From assembly GCA_018670825.1 (NCBI GenBank), contig JABHIW010000073.1, forward strand, positions 1-44,684: 44,684 bases of DNA, in the 5' to 3' direction. Below, one piece after another: positions 15,451-22,665 of the stretch. The stretch is from Candidatus Scalindua sp. Its GTDB lineage: Bacteria > Planctomycetota > Brocadiia > Brocadiales > Scalinduaceae. A program made the translations under genes and the position numbers. The notes beneath the pieces are model-generated. The model was not told the DNA's origin and did not search any database. It was given only the letters and a program-made list of their open reading frames with translations. The first letter of the stretch is position 1. Each line of letters begins with the position of its first letter.

Positions 15451-16116
15451 TTGGAAATCTCTGATGAAGTAAATCGTGGGCAAGAAGTTTATTCAAAGCC
15501 AATTCTTTCTATTTATGATCTTTGGGTACTAGGTATATCCAATCAATTTATTTGGAAATGCCCAACAAAAAGGCTTTTGGCTCACTTTAACAATCACATT
15601 TCCTCAAACCACCTCGATATTGGTGTGGGTACTGGGTATTTCATAGATAAATGTAATTTACCTACGGCTACTTGTAGAATCGGATTGATGGATTTAAATC
15701 AAAATAGTTTAAATGAAGCGGGAAAAAGAATTAAACGATACAAACCATCTAAGTACAGATTCAATGTATTAGATGAAGTAAAATTAGATATATCCAAATT
15801 TGATTCAATTTCTGTAAATTATTTGTTTCATTGCTTGCCTGGTAAACTGTCAGATAAATTAGTTGTACTCGATAATGTAGACCATTTATTGTTGAATAAT
15901 GGAATTATATTCGGTTCAACTATTTTGTCTCATGGTGTCGCTAAAAGTCGCGCTGCTATAAAGTTAATGTCGCTTTATAACAAAAAGGGTATTTTTTGCA
16001 ATGCTGAAGATAGTATCGAGGATTTAGAGAGTTACTTATCAAACAAATATTCTGATTATAAAATTGAAGTGCAAGGCTGTGTTGCAATATTTAGCGCTAC
16101 TAAACTATGCAGCTAA
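15451..16116 (+). CDS. Class I SAM-dependent methyltransferase (cassette 5 gene)
   Basis: 221 residues. Starts at a TTG (15451) with GGAGG at 15442-15446; spacing is tight at 4 nt. SAM motif I is HLDIGVGTGYFID (about residues 54-66) and the acidic loop is GLMDLNQNSL. DSISVNYLFHCLPGK is the post-II/motif IV area, as in small-molecule methyltransferases linked to secondary metabolism. The stop codon TAA is within the R'' box AGCTAAC of the final attC. Substrate unknown; a role in modifying a toxin or antibiotic is only a guess from cassette context. Confidence 0.85.
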   Translation: MEISDEVNRGQEVYSKPILSIYDLWVLGISNQFIWKCPTKRLLAHFNNHISSNHLDIGVGTGYFIDKCNLPTATCRIGLMDLNQNSLNEAGKRIKRYKPSKYRFNVLDEVKLDISKFDSISVNYLFHCLPGKLSDKLVVLDNVDHLLLNNGIIFGSTILSHGVAKSRAAIKLMSLYNKKGIFCNAEDSIEDLESYLSNKYSDYKIEVQGCVAIFSATKLCS

Positions 16117-16135
16117 CGTTACAAACGAAGAACAG

Positions 16136-16171
16136 GGTCAGACTTTAATTTTGATTTAAATTCTGTACTCA
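16136..16171. repeat. REP-like palindrome remnant
   Basis: GGGTCAGACTTTAATTTTGA followed by TTTAAATTCTG makes an imperfect hairpin (CAGACTTTAA / TTTAAATTCTG). The GGGTCAGACTTTAATT pattern resembles REP sequences mobilised by REP-associated tyrosine transposases; TGACCCC at 16215-16221 and 16228-16234 could be its other end. No transposase is present. Confidence 0.35.
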
Positions 16172-16194
16172 CACCTATAAGGCCTCTTTATGTA

Positions 16195-16218
16195 AATGAA
16201 ACAATAATAACGCTTGAC
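16195..16218 (+). repeat. 24-bp direct repeat, left copy
   Basis: A 24-bp sequence beginning AATGAAACAATAATAACGCT and ending TGAC is repeated exactly at 18020-18043, where it contains most of the higBA -35 region. The left copy lies inside the terminal attC and lacks the rest of the promoter. The two copies flank the decarboxylase gene. Confidence 0.7.
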
Positions 16219-16311
16219 CCCTTTAGATGACCCCTTTATCCCCTTTGACAAATTGATGTGAATTGCCCCCACTGCTCCTTCTTCGTTCAGGAGAGTTTTT
16301 TTGCTAAACTA

Positions 16312-17640
16312 TCACTTTATTACCGTTGCGATTCGTGCTTTTAAAGGAATATTATTAGAGTGCAGGCTGGGAGTTTGGCCATGCATATCAAAGTCCAGCT
16401 TAACTTCAGGACGGAATATTAAGCAATGGGTAGAACCTCCAAAATGAAACATACCCAGCTGTTCACCCTTTTTAACATGCTGGGTTTCATATACGGTGAT
16501 CTCATTTGATGACACTTCAGCCATGCCCACAAACATAACACACATCAATCCAATATCAGGATTATCTGCCTGGATGAAGATTAACGCACGAGTTGCCACC
16601 TGAGTAATATATCCCTGTGAGTCATTTGGCCCGGCCGGATCAAAACCCTCTACCAGTGATTCGGCATAGTAAGAACCATCTATCACTTTTGTTTTTACAA
16701 TTGTTCCGCTGACAGGACTATGCCAACGATGATAACTTAACGCACTCAGGAAGGCTTGATAAATAGTTCCTCTCTCAAATTGTGCGCTTAGTGGGTCTCC
16801 ATCCAGCATGTGATTTAATGAGTATGGCTGTGCTTTGATCCAGAATAGATCATTTTGCCTGACCTTTCTCGCCAGTCGATACGGAGCAGACTCACACGCA
16901 TTAACAATAACAGAATCGTCGTCAGGGCTGGCGACGGGCCTTTTGCCTTTGCGGAATTGTCGAGTAAAGAAATCATCCCATGAAGTAAAACCATAAAAAG
17001 GCTTGCCGGGATCACACACAAAATCTTCGGCAAAGTTTGGCATGGCTTTCATTGCATCGCAGCCAAACCAACCATTCTCAGGATCATCATTCAGAACATG
17101 TCTAGATTCTTTAGAAGATAAGAATACTGCCCATTGATCAAGTATTTTCTTAAGCTGAAGGTTTACTTTTTCATTCAAGAAAGCGGATGTCCCTGCCGGA
17201 GTTCCCATCGGCCAATCGATAGCAGCATTAATAGGAAAACCCACTAGACCGGTCTGATTAAATTCAGGTGCAGCGGTTAAAGTCTGATTTATGAGCTTGA
17301 GCATATGTTGATAGTCTTGAATTTGAGGATTACCAGTAGGATCATTCTTAAATTTTGGTGAATCAGGAATCTGATCAAACATCTGGTTGAACAGCATGAA
17401 TAATTCAGGATCATTCTCAATCAATTCCTTAAATTCCTGAACAACCGGCAGAAGAGGTTTCTCCGAAGCTTTTGTTCTCTGAACAAGGGCTTTTGCACTC
17501 TGGTCCAAGGTCTGCTGATCAGATGGCAACCATTCACCTACCCGGTATGGAGCTGTTGATTTTGTTGTTATCTCCGGATTAGTAGAGCAGCCAAAAGAGA
17601 ACAAAAGCATCATAGAGAACACTAACATTAGTTTTTTCAT
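16312..17640 (-). CDS. PsiD/PSD-like pyruvoyl decarboxylase lipoprotein
   Basis: 442 residues. Lipoprotein signal with lipobox FSFGC (Cys18). Residues about 35-170 match the N-terminal PSDC domain (LPSDQQTLDQSAKALVQR, FNQMFDQIP); about 200-442 form the phosphatidylserine-decarboxylase domain, with SYHRWHSPVSGTI and the self-cleavage site GMFHFGGSTHCLIF (Ser403 becomes the pyruvoyl group). This PSDC-PSD architecture is that of the fungal tryptophan decarboxylase PsiD and bacterial relatives rather than the housekeeping Psd. Substrate may be an amino acid or phosphatidylserine. The lipid anchor outside the cytoplasm is odd for either. TGGAGAA lies 12 nt before the ATG. Confidence 0.82.
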   Translation of the reverse strand: MKKLMLVFSMMLLFSFGCSTNPEITTKSTAPYRVGEWLPSDQQTLDQSAKALVQRTKASEKPLLPVVQEFKELIENDPELFMLFNQMFDQIPDSPKFKNDPTGNPQIQDYQHMLKLINQTLTAAPEFNQTGLVGFPINAAIDWPMGTPAGTSAFLNEKVNLQLKKILDQWAVFLSSKESRHVLNDDPENGWFGCDAMKAMPNFAEDFVCDPGKPFYGFTSWDDFFTRQFRKGKRPVASPDDDSVIVNACESAPYRLARKVRQNDLFWIKAQPYSLNHMLDGDPLSAQFERGTIYQAFLSALSYHRWHSPVSGTIVKTKVIDGSYYAESLVEGFDPAGPNDSQGYITQVATRALIFIQADNPDIGLMCVMFVGMAEVSSNEITVYETQHVKKGEQLGMFHFGGSTHCLIFRPEVKLDFDMHGQTPSLHSNNIPLKARIATVIK

Positions 17641-17867
17641 TTTTAATTTATTCTCCAGGTTGGTTTAAGAAAACTATTTATTGTATTACCGCTATTCCTT
17701 CCGGTTCCAAAGATCACTACTATCGATTTAGCCAATTATAGATAGTCAGGCTATAAATGACATGCTTCCCATAAACTGGACCAGTTGTAAAGTTAGTATT
17801 GTGGTACAATTAATGAGATGATAGGAATTTGCTTTTTAGTGATTTTGTACGAATAACAAAATAGTTG

Positions 17868-18014
17868 ATGAAAATCAAGAAATATTTTGATAATGTTATG
17901 CTGGAATTAACATTATCAAAAAAGCAGTGGCAATGGCTGAAAAAAGCGGTAGATTTGTCACTCTTTAGCCCCCATATAATACGGAGAAAACAAGTTCCTA
18001 ATTTGATAGTATAA
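17868..18014 (+). CDS. Possible small protein (48 aa)
   Basis: MKIKKYFDNVMLELTLSKKQ, then WQWLKKAVDLSLFSPHIIRR, ending VPNLIV. Composition is protein-like with a Trp-rich helix, but no Shine-Dalgarno precedes it. The first third is built on a 14-bp perfect inverted repeat (17885-17898 / 17908-17921). It may be a remnant, a leader of the higBA region, or chance. Confidence 0.25.
   Translation: MKIKKYFDNVMLELTLSKKQWQWLKKAVDLSLFSPHIIRRKQVPNLIV
17885..17921. repeat. 14-bp perfect inverted repeat
   Basis: TTTTGATAATGTTA (17885-17898), 9-nt loop TGCTGGAAT, TAACATTATCAAAA (17908-17921). AT-rich stem ending in an A-run, so on the minus strand it ends in U's and could terminate leftward transcription. 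Alternatively it is an operator upstream of the decarboxylase or higBA. Confidence 0.5.
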
Positions 18015-18019
18015 ATATC

Positions 18020-18067
18020 AATGAAACAATAATAACGCTTGACATTATTAACGAGGTGCAATACTAT
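18020..18067 (+). promoter_or_regulatory. higBA promoter (leaderless type) with 24-bp repeat, right copy
   Basis: Consensus -35 TTGACA (18039-18044), 17-bp spacer, -10 TACTAT (18062-18067). The higB ATG at 18075 lies 8 bp beyond the -10, so the transcript would begin at or within a base or two of the start codon. The -35 overlaps the 24-bp direct repeat whose other copy is at 16195-16218. Confidence 0.65.
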
Positions 18068-18074
18068 CTAATGG

Positions 18075-18356
18075 ATGATTAAAGACTTTGCTTGCAAAGA
18101 AACAGAGAAGATATTCAGTCGTAGAATATCACTCAGGCTTCCAAGGGACATACAAAAAATTGCCCGAAGAAAACTTGAAATAGTTGAAGCTGCTGAACTC
18201 CTGGTGGATTTACGTATACCACCGAACAATCATCTTGAAAAACTGTCAAAAGACAGGAAGGGGCAATATAGTATCCGTATTAATGATCAATGGCGTATAT
18301 GCTTTGAATGGCGTAAAGGAGATGCTTACAACGTTGAAATAATAGATTATCATTAG
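18075..18356 (+). CDS. higB: HigB-type (RelE superfamily) toxin
   Basis: 93 residues, the usual size of the plasmid-maintenance killer protein family. Typical features are the initial [16 protein letters not shown], the middle [16 protein letters not shown] helix, [20 protein letters not shown] and the C-terminal [17 protein letters not shown], which carries basic catalytic-site residues. HigB is a ribosome-dependent mRNA interferase. The toxin precedes the antitoxin, as in higBA and unlike relBE. No Shine-Dalgarno is found; the promoter geometry indicates a leaderless mRNA. Confidence 0.92.
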   Translation: MIKDFACKETEKIFSRRISLRLPRDIQKIARRKLEIVEAAELLVDLRIPPNNHLEKLSKDRKGQYSIRINDQWRICFEWRKGDAYNVEIIDYH

Positions 18357-18365
18357 GAGGCAAAG

Positions 18366-18671
18366 ATGGCAAAGAAGATATTAGATCCAATTCATCCGGG
18401 TGAAATTCTCATGGAAGAATTTCTCAAACCTATGAGCATTAGTCAGTACAGGCTGGCTAAAGATATTACTGTACCCGCACGTAGAATAAATGAAATTGTT
18501 CATAGAAAACGTTCTATTACCCCGGATACAGCTTTAAGGCTATCAAAGTTTTTTGGTCTTTCAGAAAGGTTTTGGATAAATCTTCAGGCAAGATATGATC
18601 TTGAAATGGAAAAAGATAGATTAGAGAAACGACTTGATGAAGAAGTGCATGTTTACACTCCTGCTATATAA
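18366..18671 (+). CDS. higA: HigA-type antitoxin (XRE helix-turn-helix)
   Basis: 101 residues. Opens PIHPGEILMEEFLKPMSISQ, the HigA signature; the HTH comprises SQYRLAKDITVPARRINEIV and TPDTALRLSKFFGLSERFW. It neutralises HigB and represses the operon by binding the promoter. An AGGAGG starts in the 9-bp gap after higB, giving tight translational coupling with a strong site, so antitoxin is favoured. All motifs are intact, so the module is likely functional. Confidence 0.93.
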   Translation: MAKKILDPIHPGEILMEEFLKPMSISQYRLAKDITVPARRINEIVHRKRSITPDTALRLSKFFGLSERFWINLQARYDLEMEKDRLEKRLDEEVHVYTPAI

Positions 18672-18703
18672 ATGTTGCCGCAAAACCTGCACATAGCAAT
18701 TGC

Positions 18704-18967
18704 ATGAAGCCGACTACCAATAATATTTATTTAGACTACCGCTTCAAGCCTCTATTGCAAGCATACGCAGAGGTGATGGTTACTTATGTGGAATGTCAGC
18801 AAAAAACCAATGTTAATCGTCCGGATAAACACAGAGATGTTCTTACTGCCAAACTTAAAGATTTTTTTCTGCATCGTACACAGTTAGACCCTATACTTCT
18901 TGCAATAACAAGAGATAGGCAATTAATTACAGAAAACATAAATATGGGCGCTGCCCCAGGATTTTAG
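18704..18967 (+). CDS. Hypothetical protein (87 aa) between higA and serB
   Basis: Not recognised. The ATG at 18704 has no Shine-Dalgarno, but the frame fills the gap exactly: it starts 32 bp after higA and stops 3 bp before the serB ATG, which suggests translational coupling. The sequence is helical and charged (FKPLLQAYAEVMVTYVECQQ, DPILLAITRDRQLITENIN) without signal peptide or membrane segment. It could be a fragment of a larger ancestral gene. Confidence 0.45.
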   Translation: MKPTTNNIYLDYRFKPLLQAYAEVMVTYVECQQKTNVNRPDKHRDVLTAKLKDFFLHRTQLDPILLAITRDRQLITENINMGAAPGF

Positions 18968-18970
18968 AAA

Positions 18971-20167
18971 ATGGAAAATAGTGACGATTTTATAGTGATT
19001 ACGGTTAGCGGGCCTGACGCTCCGGGCATTGTTTCATCAATTACATCAATACTGTCAGAAAATGCCGTAAAAATAATTGATATTGAGCAGATTGTTATTC
19101 GCAAGTTAATATTATTGTCTATGATGCTGGACTTAAGAGAAAGCAAGGGTGGGCAAATATCATTGTTAAAGGATTTACTGCTTGAGGCAAAAAGACTTAA
19201 TGTAGAGCTTGACTTTAAGATAGCTTCATATGAAGAACATTTACAACATGATAATAATTTTATGTATGCAGTTACCTGTCTGGGAGAGAAAATAACTGCT
19301 CAAGTAGTTGCTCAAATCTCTCATGCTATATATTCAGAGAATGTCAATATTGAAAGAATTACACAACTCAGCCAGGGAGAGTTATGCTGTATTGAGATGA
19401 TTGTGAAAACGGACAAAACCATAAATGTTCAAGACATGACAGGGAAGCTGCTTTCCATAAGCACGGATTTTGGTGTTGATATAGCTGTTCAAAAGGAGGA
19501 TATCTTCAGAAGATCAAAAAGGCTTGTTGTGATGGATATGGACAGTACGCTTATACAGGTTGAAGTTATAGATGAACTGGCAAAATCTGCTGGAAACGGC
19601 GAAGAAGTCAGCGGTATAACAAGTAAGGCTATGAACGGCGAGTTAAGTTTTAATGAGTCGTTAAACAAACGAGTGGAATTGCTCAGGGGTCTTGACGAAA
19701 ATATTCTTGATGAAATTTACCATAATATTCCATTCACACCTGGTGCAAAAAAACTGGTAAAAATATTAAAAAAACTGGGTTATAAAACTGCGGTGATAAG
19801 CGGTGGATTTACCTTTTTTACCGATCGATTAAAAAATGAGCTAGGCCTGGACTATGCCTTTGCCAATAAACTTGAGATAAAAGATGGAAAGTTAACCGGT
19901 AAGGTGCTTGGAGAAATAATCAACGGTGAATCTAAAGCAAAAATTCTTGAAGATATAGCTGATAAGGAAAATATTACTTTGGATCAAGTCGTGGCTATAG
20001 GAGACGGAGCAAATGATTTACTCATGCTTGACAAAGCAGGTTTAGGAATAGCGTTTAACGCCCACAAGACGGTGAGAGAAAAAGCTGACTATAACATATC
20101 ACAAGAAAATCTGGATTCTATAATCTATCTTCTGGGTATTAGCGAAAAAGAGAAAAATACAATATAA
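18971..20167 (+). CDS. serB: Phosphoserine phosphatase SerB with tandem ACT domains
   Basis: 398 residues. Two ACT-type regulatory domains at about 7-85 (VITVSGPDAPGIVSSITSIL) and 95-175 (AVTCLGEKITAQVVAQISHA) are followed by a HAD phosphatase. Motif I is MDMDSTL with nucleophile Asp189 and Asp191; motif II is VISGGFTFF; motif III/IV is VVAIGDGANDLLML. The enzyme hydrolyses O-phosphoserine in the last step of serine synthesis. The ACT pair suggests amino-acid feedback. The end is followed by a 9-bp inverted pair ATCTTGTAA (20174) / TTACAAGAT (about 20262). Confidence 0.93.
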   Translation: MENSDDFIVITVSGPDAPGIVSSITSILSENAVKIIDIEQIVIRKLILLSMMLDLRESKGGQISLLKDLLLEAKRLNVELDFKIASYEEHLQHDNNFMYAVTCLGEKITAQVVAQISHAIYSENVNIERITQLSQGELCCIEMIVKTDKTINVQDMTGKLLSISTDFGVDIAVQKEDIFRRSKRLVVMDMDSTLIQVEVIDELAKSAGNGEEVSGITSKAMNGELSFNESLNKRVELLRGLDENILDEIYHNIPFTPGAKKLVKILKKLGYKTAVISGGFTFFTDRLKNELGLDYAFANKLEIKDGKLTGKVLGEIINGESKAKILEDIADKENITLDQVVAIGDGANDLLMLDKAGLGIAFNAHKTVREKADYNISQENLDSIIYLLGISEKEKNTI

Positions 20168-20294
20168 TTTAAAATCTTGTAACGAGAAGCGCATTTTGGG
20201 CCACCTAATAATAGGCTGTTGTCAAACGTAAAAGGCCACAATTCCACAAAAAATATTATCATTACAAGATGAAAAACCTGGTCCCCATGATCAA

Positions 20295-20607
20295 TCATAT
20301 TGCCTCTGCATTAATCAACGCTCTTTTCATATTCTCAAATATTTCCGTTGTCTGGCCATCCGTTAAATCACCTCTGTTAACCTTGAAACATAACCCTATC
20401 CTCAAAGCATGGAGTGTGTGGATTTGCATGTCATCAGGGTATTCCAGGATTAATGATTCCCATTGCAAGTTGGCATCAGGTTCATTACAAAAGTTTTCCT
20501 TCCCTGCTTTGAGTGTCAGGCTCATTCGTTTCAAAATCATTGTCCAGATTATTCGGGTCATTATAGTCAATGTAGACAAAATATCTCGTATAATCCCTCT
20601 TAAATTG
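20295..20607 (-). pseudogene. Frameshifted, start-less hypothetical gene
   Basis: Downstream (minus strand) of a perfect AGGAGG at 20608-20613, one frame reads KRDYTRYFVYIDYNDPNNLD, then FETNEPDTQSREGKL before stopping. A second frame continues from the same point: NFCNEPDANLQWESLILEYP, ending NMKRALINAEAI with a stop at 20295. The shift lies in the A/G-rich run around GGAAGGAAAAC. No start codon follows the Shine-Dalgarno in the first frame. The simplest explanation is a decayed gene; a sequencing indel would explain the shift but not the missing start. Product unknown. Confidence 0.45.
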
Positions 20608-20725
20608 CCTCCTGAATAATATCTTAAAAAACAGTTGTAGTCTTACTGTATTGTGTTTTAATGATACACTATTAAGAAAAGAGATTACTTATAATTATAA
20701 GCTGTGTTTAACTTAAGAGGTATAG

Positions 20726-22405
20726 ATGAAGCGATTTCATGTTATTTTGATAAAACCTTCTCGATACGATGATGATGGTTATGTTATCAGTTGGTTCCGT
20801 GGTGTGCTTGTTTCTAATTCTATGGCGGTGATTAATGCACTTACAGAACAGTCAGATCGTCAGAAGGTATTAGGTCCGGATGTGGAAATCATAACTCATT
20901 TCTATGATGAAACTGTCCGGAGGATACCGGTAAAACGTCTGGTTAGGGAAGTGCAGTCAGGCGTTGACCGCGCGGTTGTATGTATGGTTGGCGTTCAGAC
21001 AAATCAATTTACTCGTGCTGTTGATCTCGGCAAGGAATTCATAGCATGCGGTCTTAACGTAATGATTGGAGGATTTCATGTTAGTGGGTCCATCCAGATG
21101 CTTCCCCGTGTTCCGGATGAAATACAGGACGGTATTGATGCCGGCATTACTATGGTTGCCGGAGAGGTTGAAAATCGCTGGGGGGAGTTGCTGAAGGACG
21201 CTTACAATAATTCGCTCAAACCACTTTACAATTTCCTGAATGATCAACCGTCACTGGAAGGTGCGGTAACTCCATTTGTTTCTAAAGAGATCCTTTCGTT
21301 TTATGGCGTTTTACGCCAGACGTCATTTGATGCGGGACGGGGCTGTCCCTTTAAGTGCTCTTTTTGTACGATCATAAATGTACAAGGCAATACCATGCGT
21401 GGGCGCTCACCGGACGATATTGAAGCGTTAATCAAACGAAACCAAGAACAAGGTATTAGAGGATATTTTGTTACGGATGATAATTTTGCTCGTCATCCAC
21501 ACTGGGAAGAAATTACTGATCGCATCATTTCCTTAAAAGATAAGATGCACGTCTCTCTTATGGTGCAGACCGATACGATGTCATATCGGATTCCAAGGTT
21601 CGTTGATAAAGTTGCACGAGCCGGTTGCCGACGCATTTTTATTGGTATGGAAAGTGTCAATTCTGATAATTTGAAGGCAGTTAGCAAACCACAGAATCGT
21701 ATCAATGATTATCGTACAATGCTTCAGACATGGCGTGATGCCGGCGTAGTAACTCATGTCGGGTACATTATAGGTTTTCCCGGTGATACCTATGATTCGA
21801 TTATGCGAGATGTGGAGCGTCTGAAACAGGAACTCCCTATTGAATTCGTAGAGTTTTTTATGATGACACTACTGCCAGGTTCACAGGACCATCTTGATAA
21901 CTATCTGAAAGGTGTGCCGATGGCAAAAGATATGAATGAATATGACACAACCCGGCCTTGCATGGAACACCCCAAAATGAGTCGTAATGAACTAATGCGG
22001 GCTTACCGGGATGCGTGGAGATCCTTTTATTCCCGCAAACATGTTGAGACGATTTTGAAACGGAGGAAAGACCGCCGGAGGAAAAATATTGCCAGACACA
22101 TGATATGGTTTCGAAACGCAGTTTTTATTGAAGGCCTCCATCCTTTTCTTTTTGGCCTTTTTCGGATTAAGGGTAGAAAACGGCGCTCACCAAAGTTTCG
22201 TACGGAGTTCGTTCCCGTTTATTATTGTCGCAGGACCTGGGATATTGCCTCATGGGTGGCCCGTACTCTGTTAATGGTTGTTGAGTTGAGATACTTGTAC
22301 TATAAGGCAAACCGGGAAAAAAACAACGATTACATGGATATAACTATCACTCCGAAATCACCGGTAAAGAAGGCCTTCCTCTCAGAGGAGACCAGCACGT
22401 CATAA
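20726..22405 (+). CDS. B12-binding-domain radical SAM protein
   Basis: 559 residues. The N-terminal third is a cobalamin-binding-like Rossmann domain (VVCMVGVQTNQFTRAVDLGK, VMIGGFHVSG). The radical SAM core has the 4Fe-4S motif GCPFKCSFC (Cys207, Cys211, Cys214), then GYFVTDDNFARHP, RRIFIGMESVNSDNL and GYIIGFPGDTYDSI. The basic C-terminal tail (KRRKDRRRKNIARH, then two short hydrophobic stretches) suggests membrane association. Class B radical SAM proteins typically methylate or rearrange lipids, hopanoids or other metabolites. No Shine-Dalgarno stronger than AAGAGG is seen. It stands alone. Confidence 0.85.
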   Translation: MKRFHVILIKPSRYDDDGYVISWFRGVLVSNSMAVINALTEQSDRQKVLGPDVEIITHFYDETVRRIPVKRLVREVQSGVDRAVVCMVGVQTNQFTRAVDLGKEFIACGLNVMIGGFHVSGSIQMLPRVPDEIQDGIDAGITMVAGEVENRWGELLKDAYNNSLKPLYNFLNDQPSLEGAVTPFVSKEILSFYGVLRQTSFDAGRGCPFKCSFCTIINVQGNTMRGRSPDDIEALIKRNQEQGIRGYFVTDDNFARHPHWEEITDRIISLKDKMHVSLMVQTDTMSYRIPRFVDKVARAGCRRIFIGMESVNSDNLKAVSKPQNRINDYRTMLQTWRDAGVVTHVGYIIGFPGDTYDSIMRDVERLKQELPIEFVEFFMMTLLPGSQDHLDNYLKGVPMAKDMNEYDTTRPCMEHPKMSRNELMRAYRDAWRSFYSRKHVETILKRRKDRRRKNIARHMIWFRNAVFIEGLHPFLFGLFRIKGRKRRSPKFRTEFVPVYYCRRTWDIASWVARTLLMVVELRYLYYKANREKNNDYMDITITPKSPVKKAFLSEETSTS

Positions 22406-22432
22406 ATCATAATTGGGATCCTCATAAGAGAT

Positions 22433-22485
22433 TCTTCGCTTTTGCTAACTGCCGAACCGGTAGAAACGTAATCGGGTGAATCCAG
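22433..22485 (-). pseudogene. Decayed duplicate fragment of hicB
   Basis: About 53 bp matching the hicB gene at about 22769-22820, including an identical stretch CGAACCGGTAGAAACG. It encodes the STGSTVSDA-like segment with substitutions, too short to be a gene. It lies beyond the methyltransferase remnant, so the hicB region was duplicated and then eroded. Confidence 0.55.
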
Positions 22486-22488
22486 AAC

Positions 22489-22636
22489 CTATTTCATCAC
22501 TTTTGTTGCTGTTCTTACTTTGTACAGCGACTGATCTTCGCTGATTTTTATTTTACCTGAACTACCATTAGTCATCTTTTGGAAAATCAACTTTGCTTTG
22601 ATGGCATGATCACTAATTTCTGCCTTTTTGGCTTCC
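22489..22636 (-). pseudogene. C-terminal remnant of a DNA methyltransferase
   Basis: The minus strand encodes IKAKLIFQKMTNGSSGKIKI followed by SEDQSLYKVRTATKV and a TAG at 22489-22491. This aligns over about 44 residues with the C-terminus of the intact methyltransferase at 30325-31242 (RLIFQKMANDSSGKMKIC, EDQSLYKVRTTKKV). Only the tail survives; the upstream end runs into a TAG and the hicB 3' region. It indicates that a second, related R-M system once sat here, next to hicAB. Confidence 0.75.
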
Positions 22637-22665
22637 TAAGAATTATCTTTCTCCTTGTTTACTTT

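Larger units (their letters stand above)
13073..16301 (+). mobile_element. Integron gene-cassette array lacking a nearby integrase (CALIN), five cassettes
   Basis: Core sites GTTRRRY or close variants occur at 13073, 13792, 14239, 15090 and 15416, each starting a cassette. For each cassette the R'' box of its own attC is the exact reverse complement of its starting core: GTTAAAT/ATTTAAC, GTTAGGT/ACCTAAC, GTTAGAT/ATCTAAC, GTTAGAA/TTCTAAC and GTTAGCT/AGCTAAC. This five-of-five agreement is what cassette excision chemistry requires and is very unlikely by chance. All principal cassette genes run rightward with almost no spare DNA. No integrase gene is visible in the window, so cassettes were inserted by an integrase encoded elsewhere or since lost. 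Confidence 0.88.
16111..16301 (+). other. Terminal attC of cassette 5, enlarged and degenerate
   Basis: R'' AGCTAAC (16111-16117), 6-nt spacer, L'' AACGAAGAA; perfect complement TTCTTCGTT at 16279-16287, 7-nt spacer, then GTTTTTT (16295-16301) where R' should be. Geometry is right but R' has lost the RRRY part. The loop of about 145 nt holds a REP-like palindrome and a copy of a higBA-promoter sequence. It ends 11 bp before the stop codon of the convergent decarboxylase gene. Confidence 0.5.

Noticed and set aside
17810-18061. 83-codon minus-strand frame antisense to the higBA promoter
   Set aside because: Cys/Phe/Ile-rich composition typical of the reverse of AT-rich DNA, no ribosome site, and it covers the higBA promoter.
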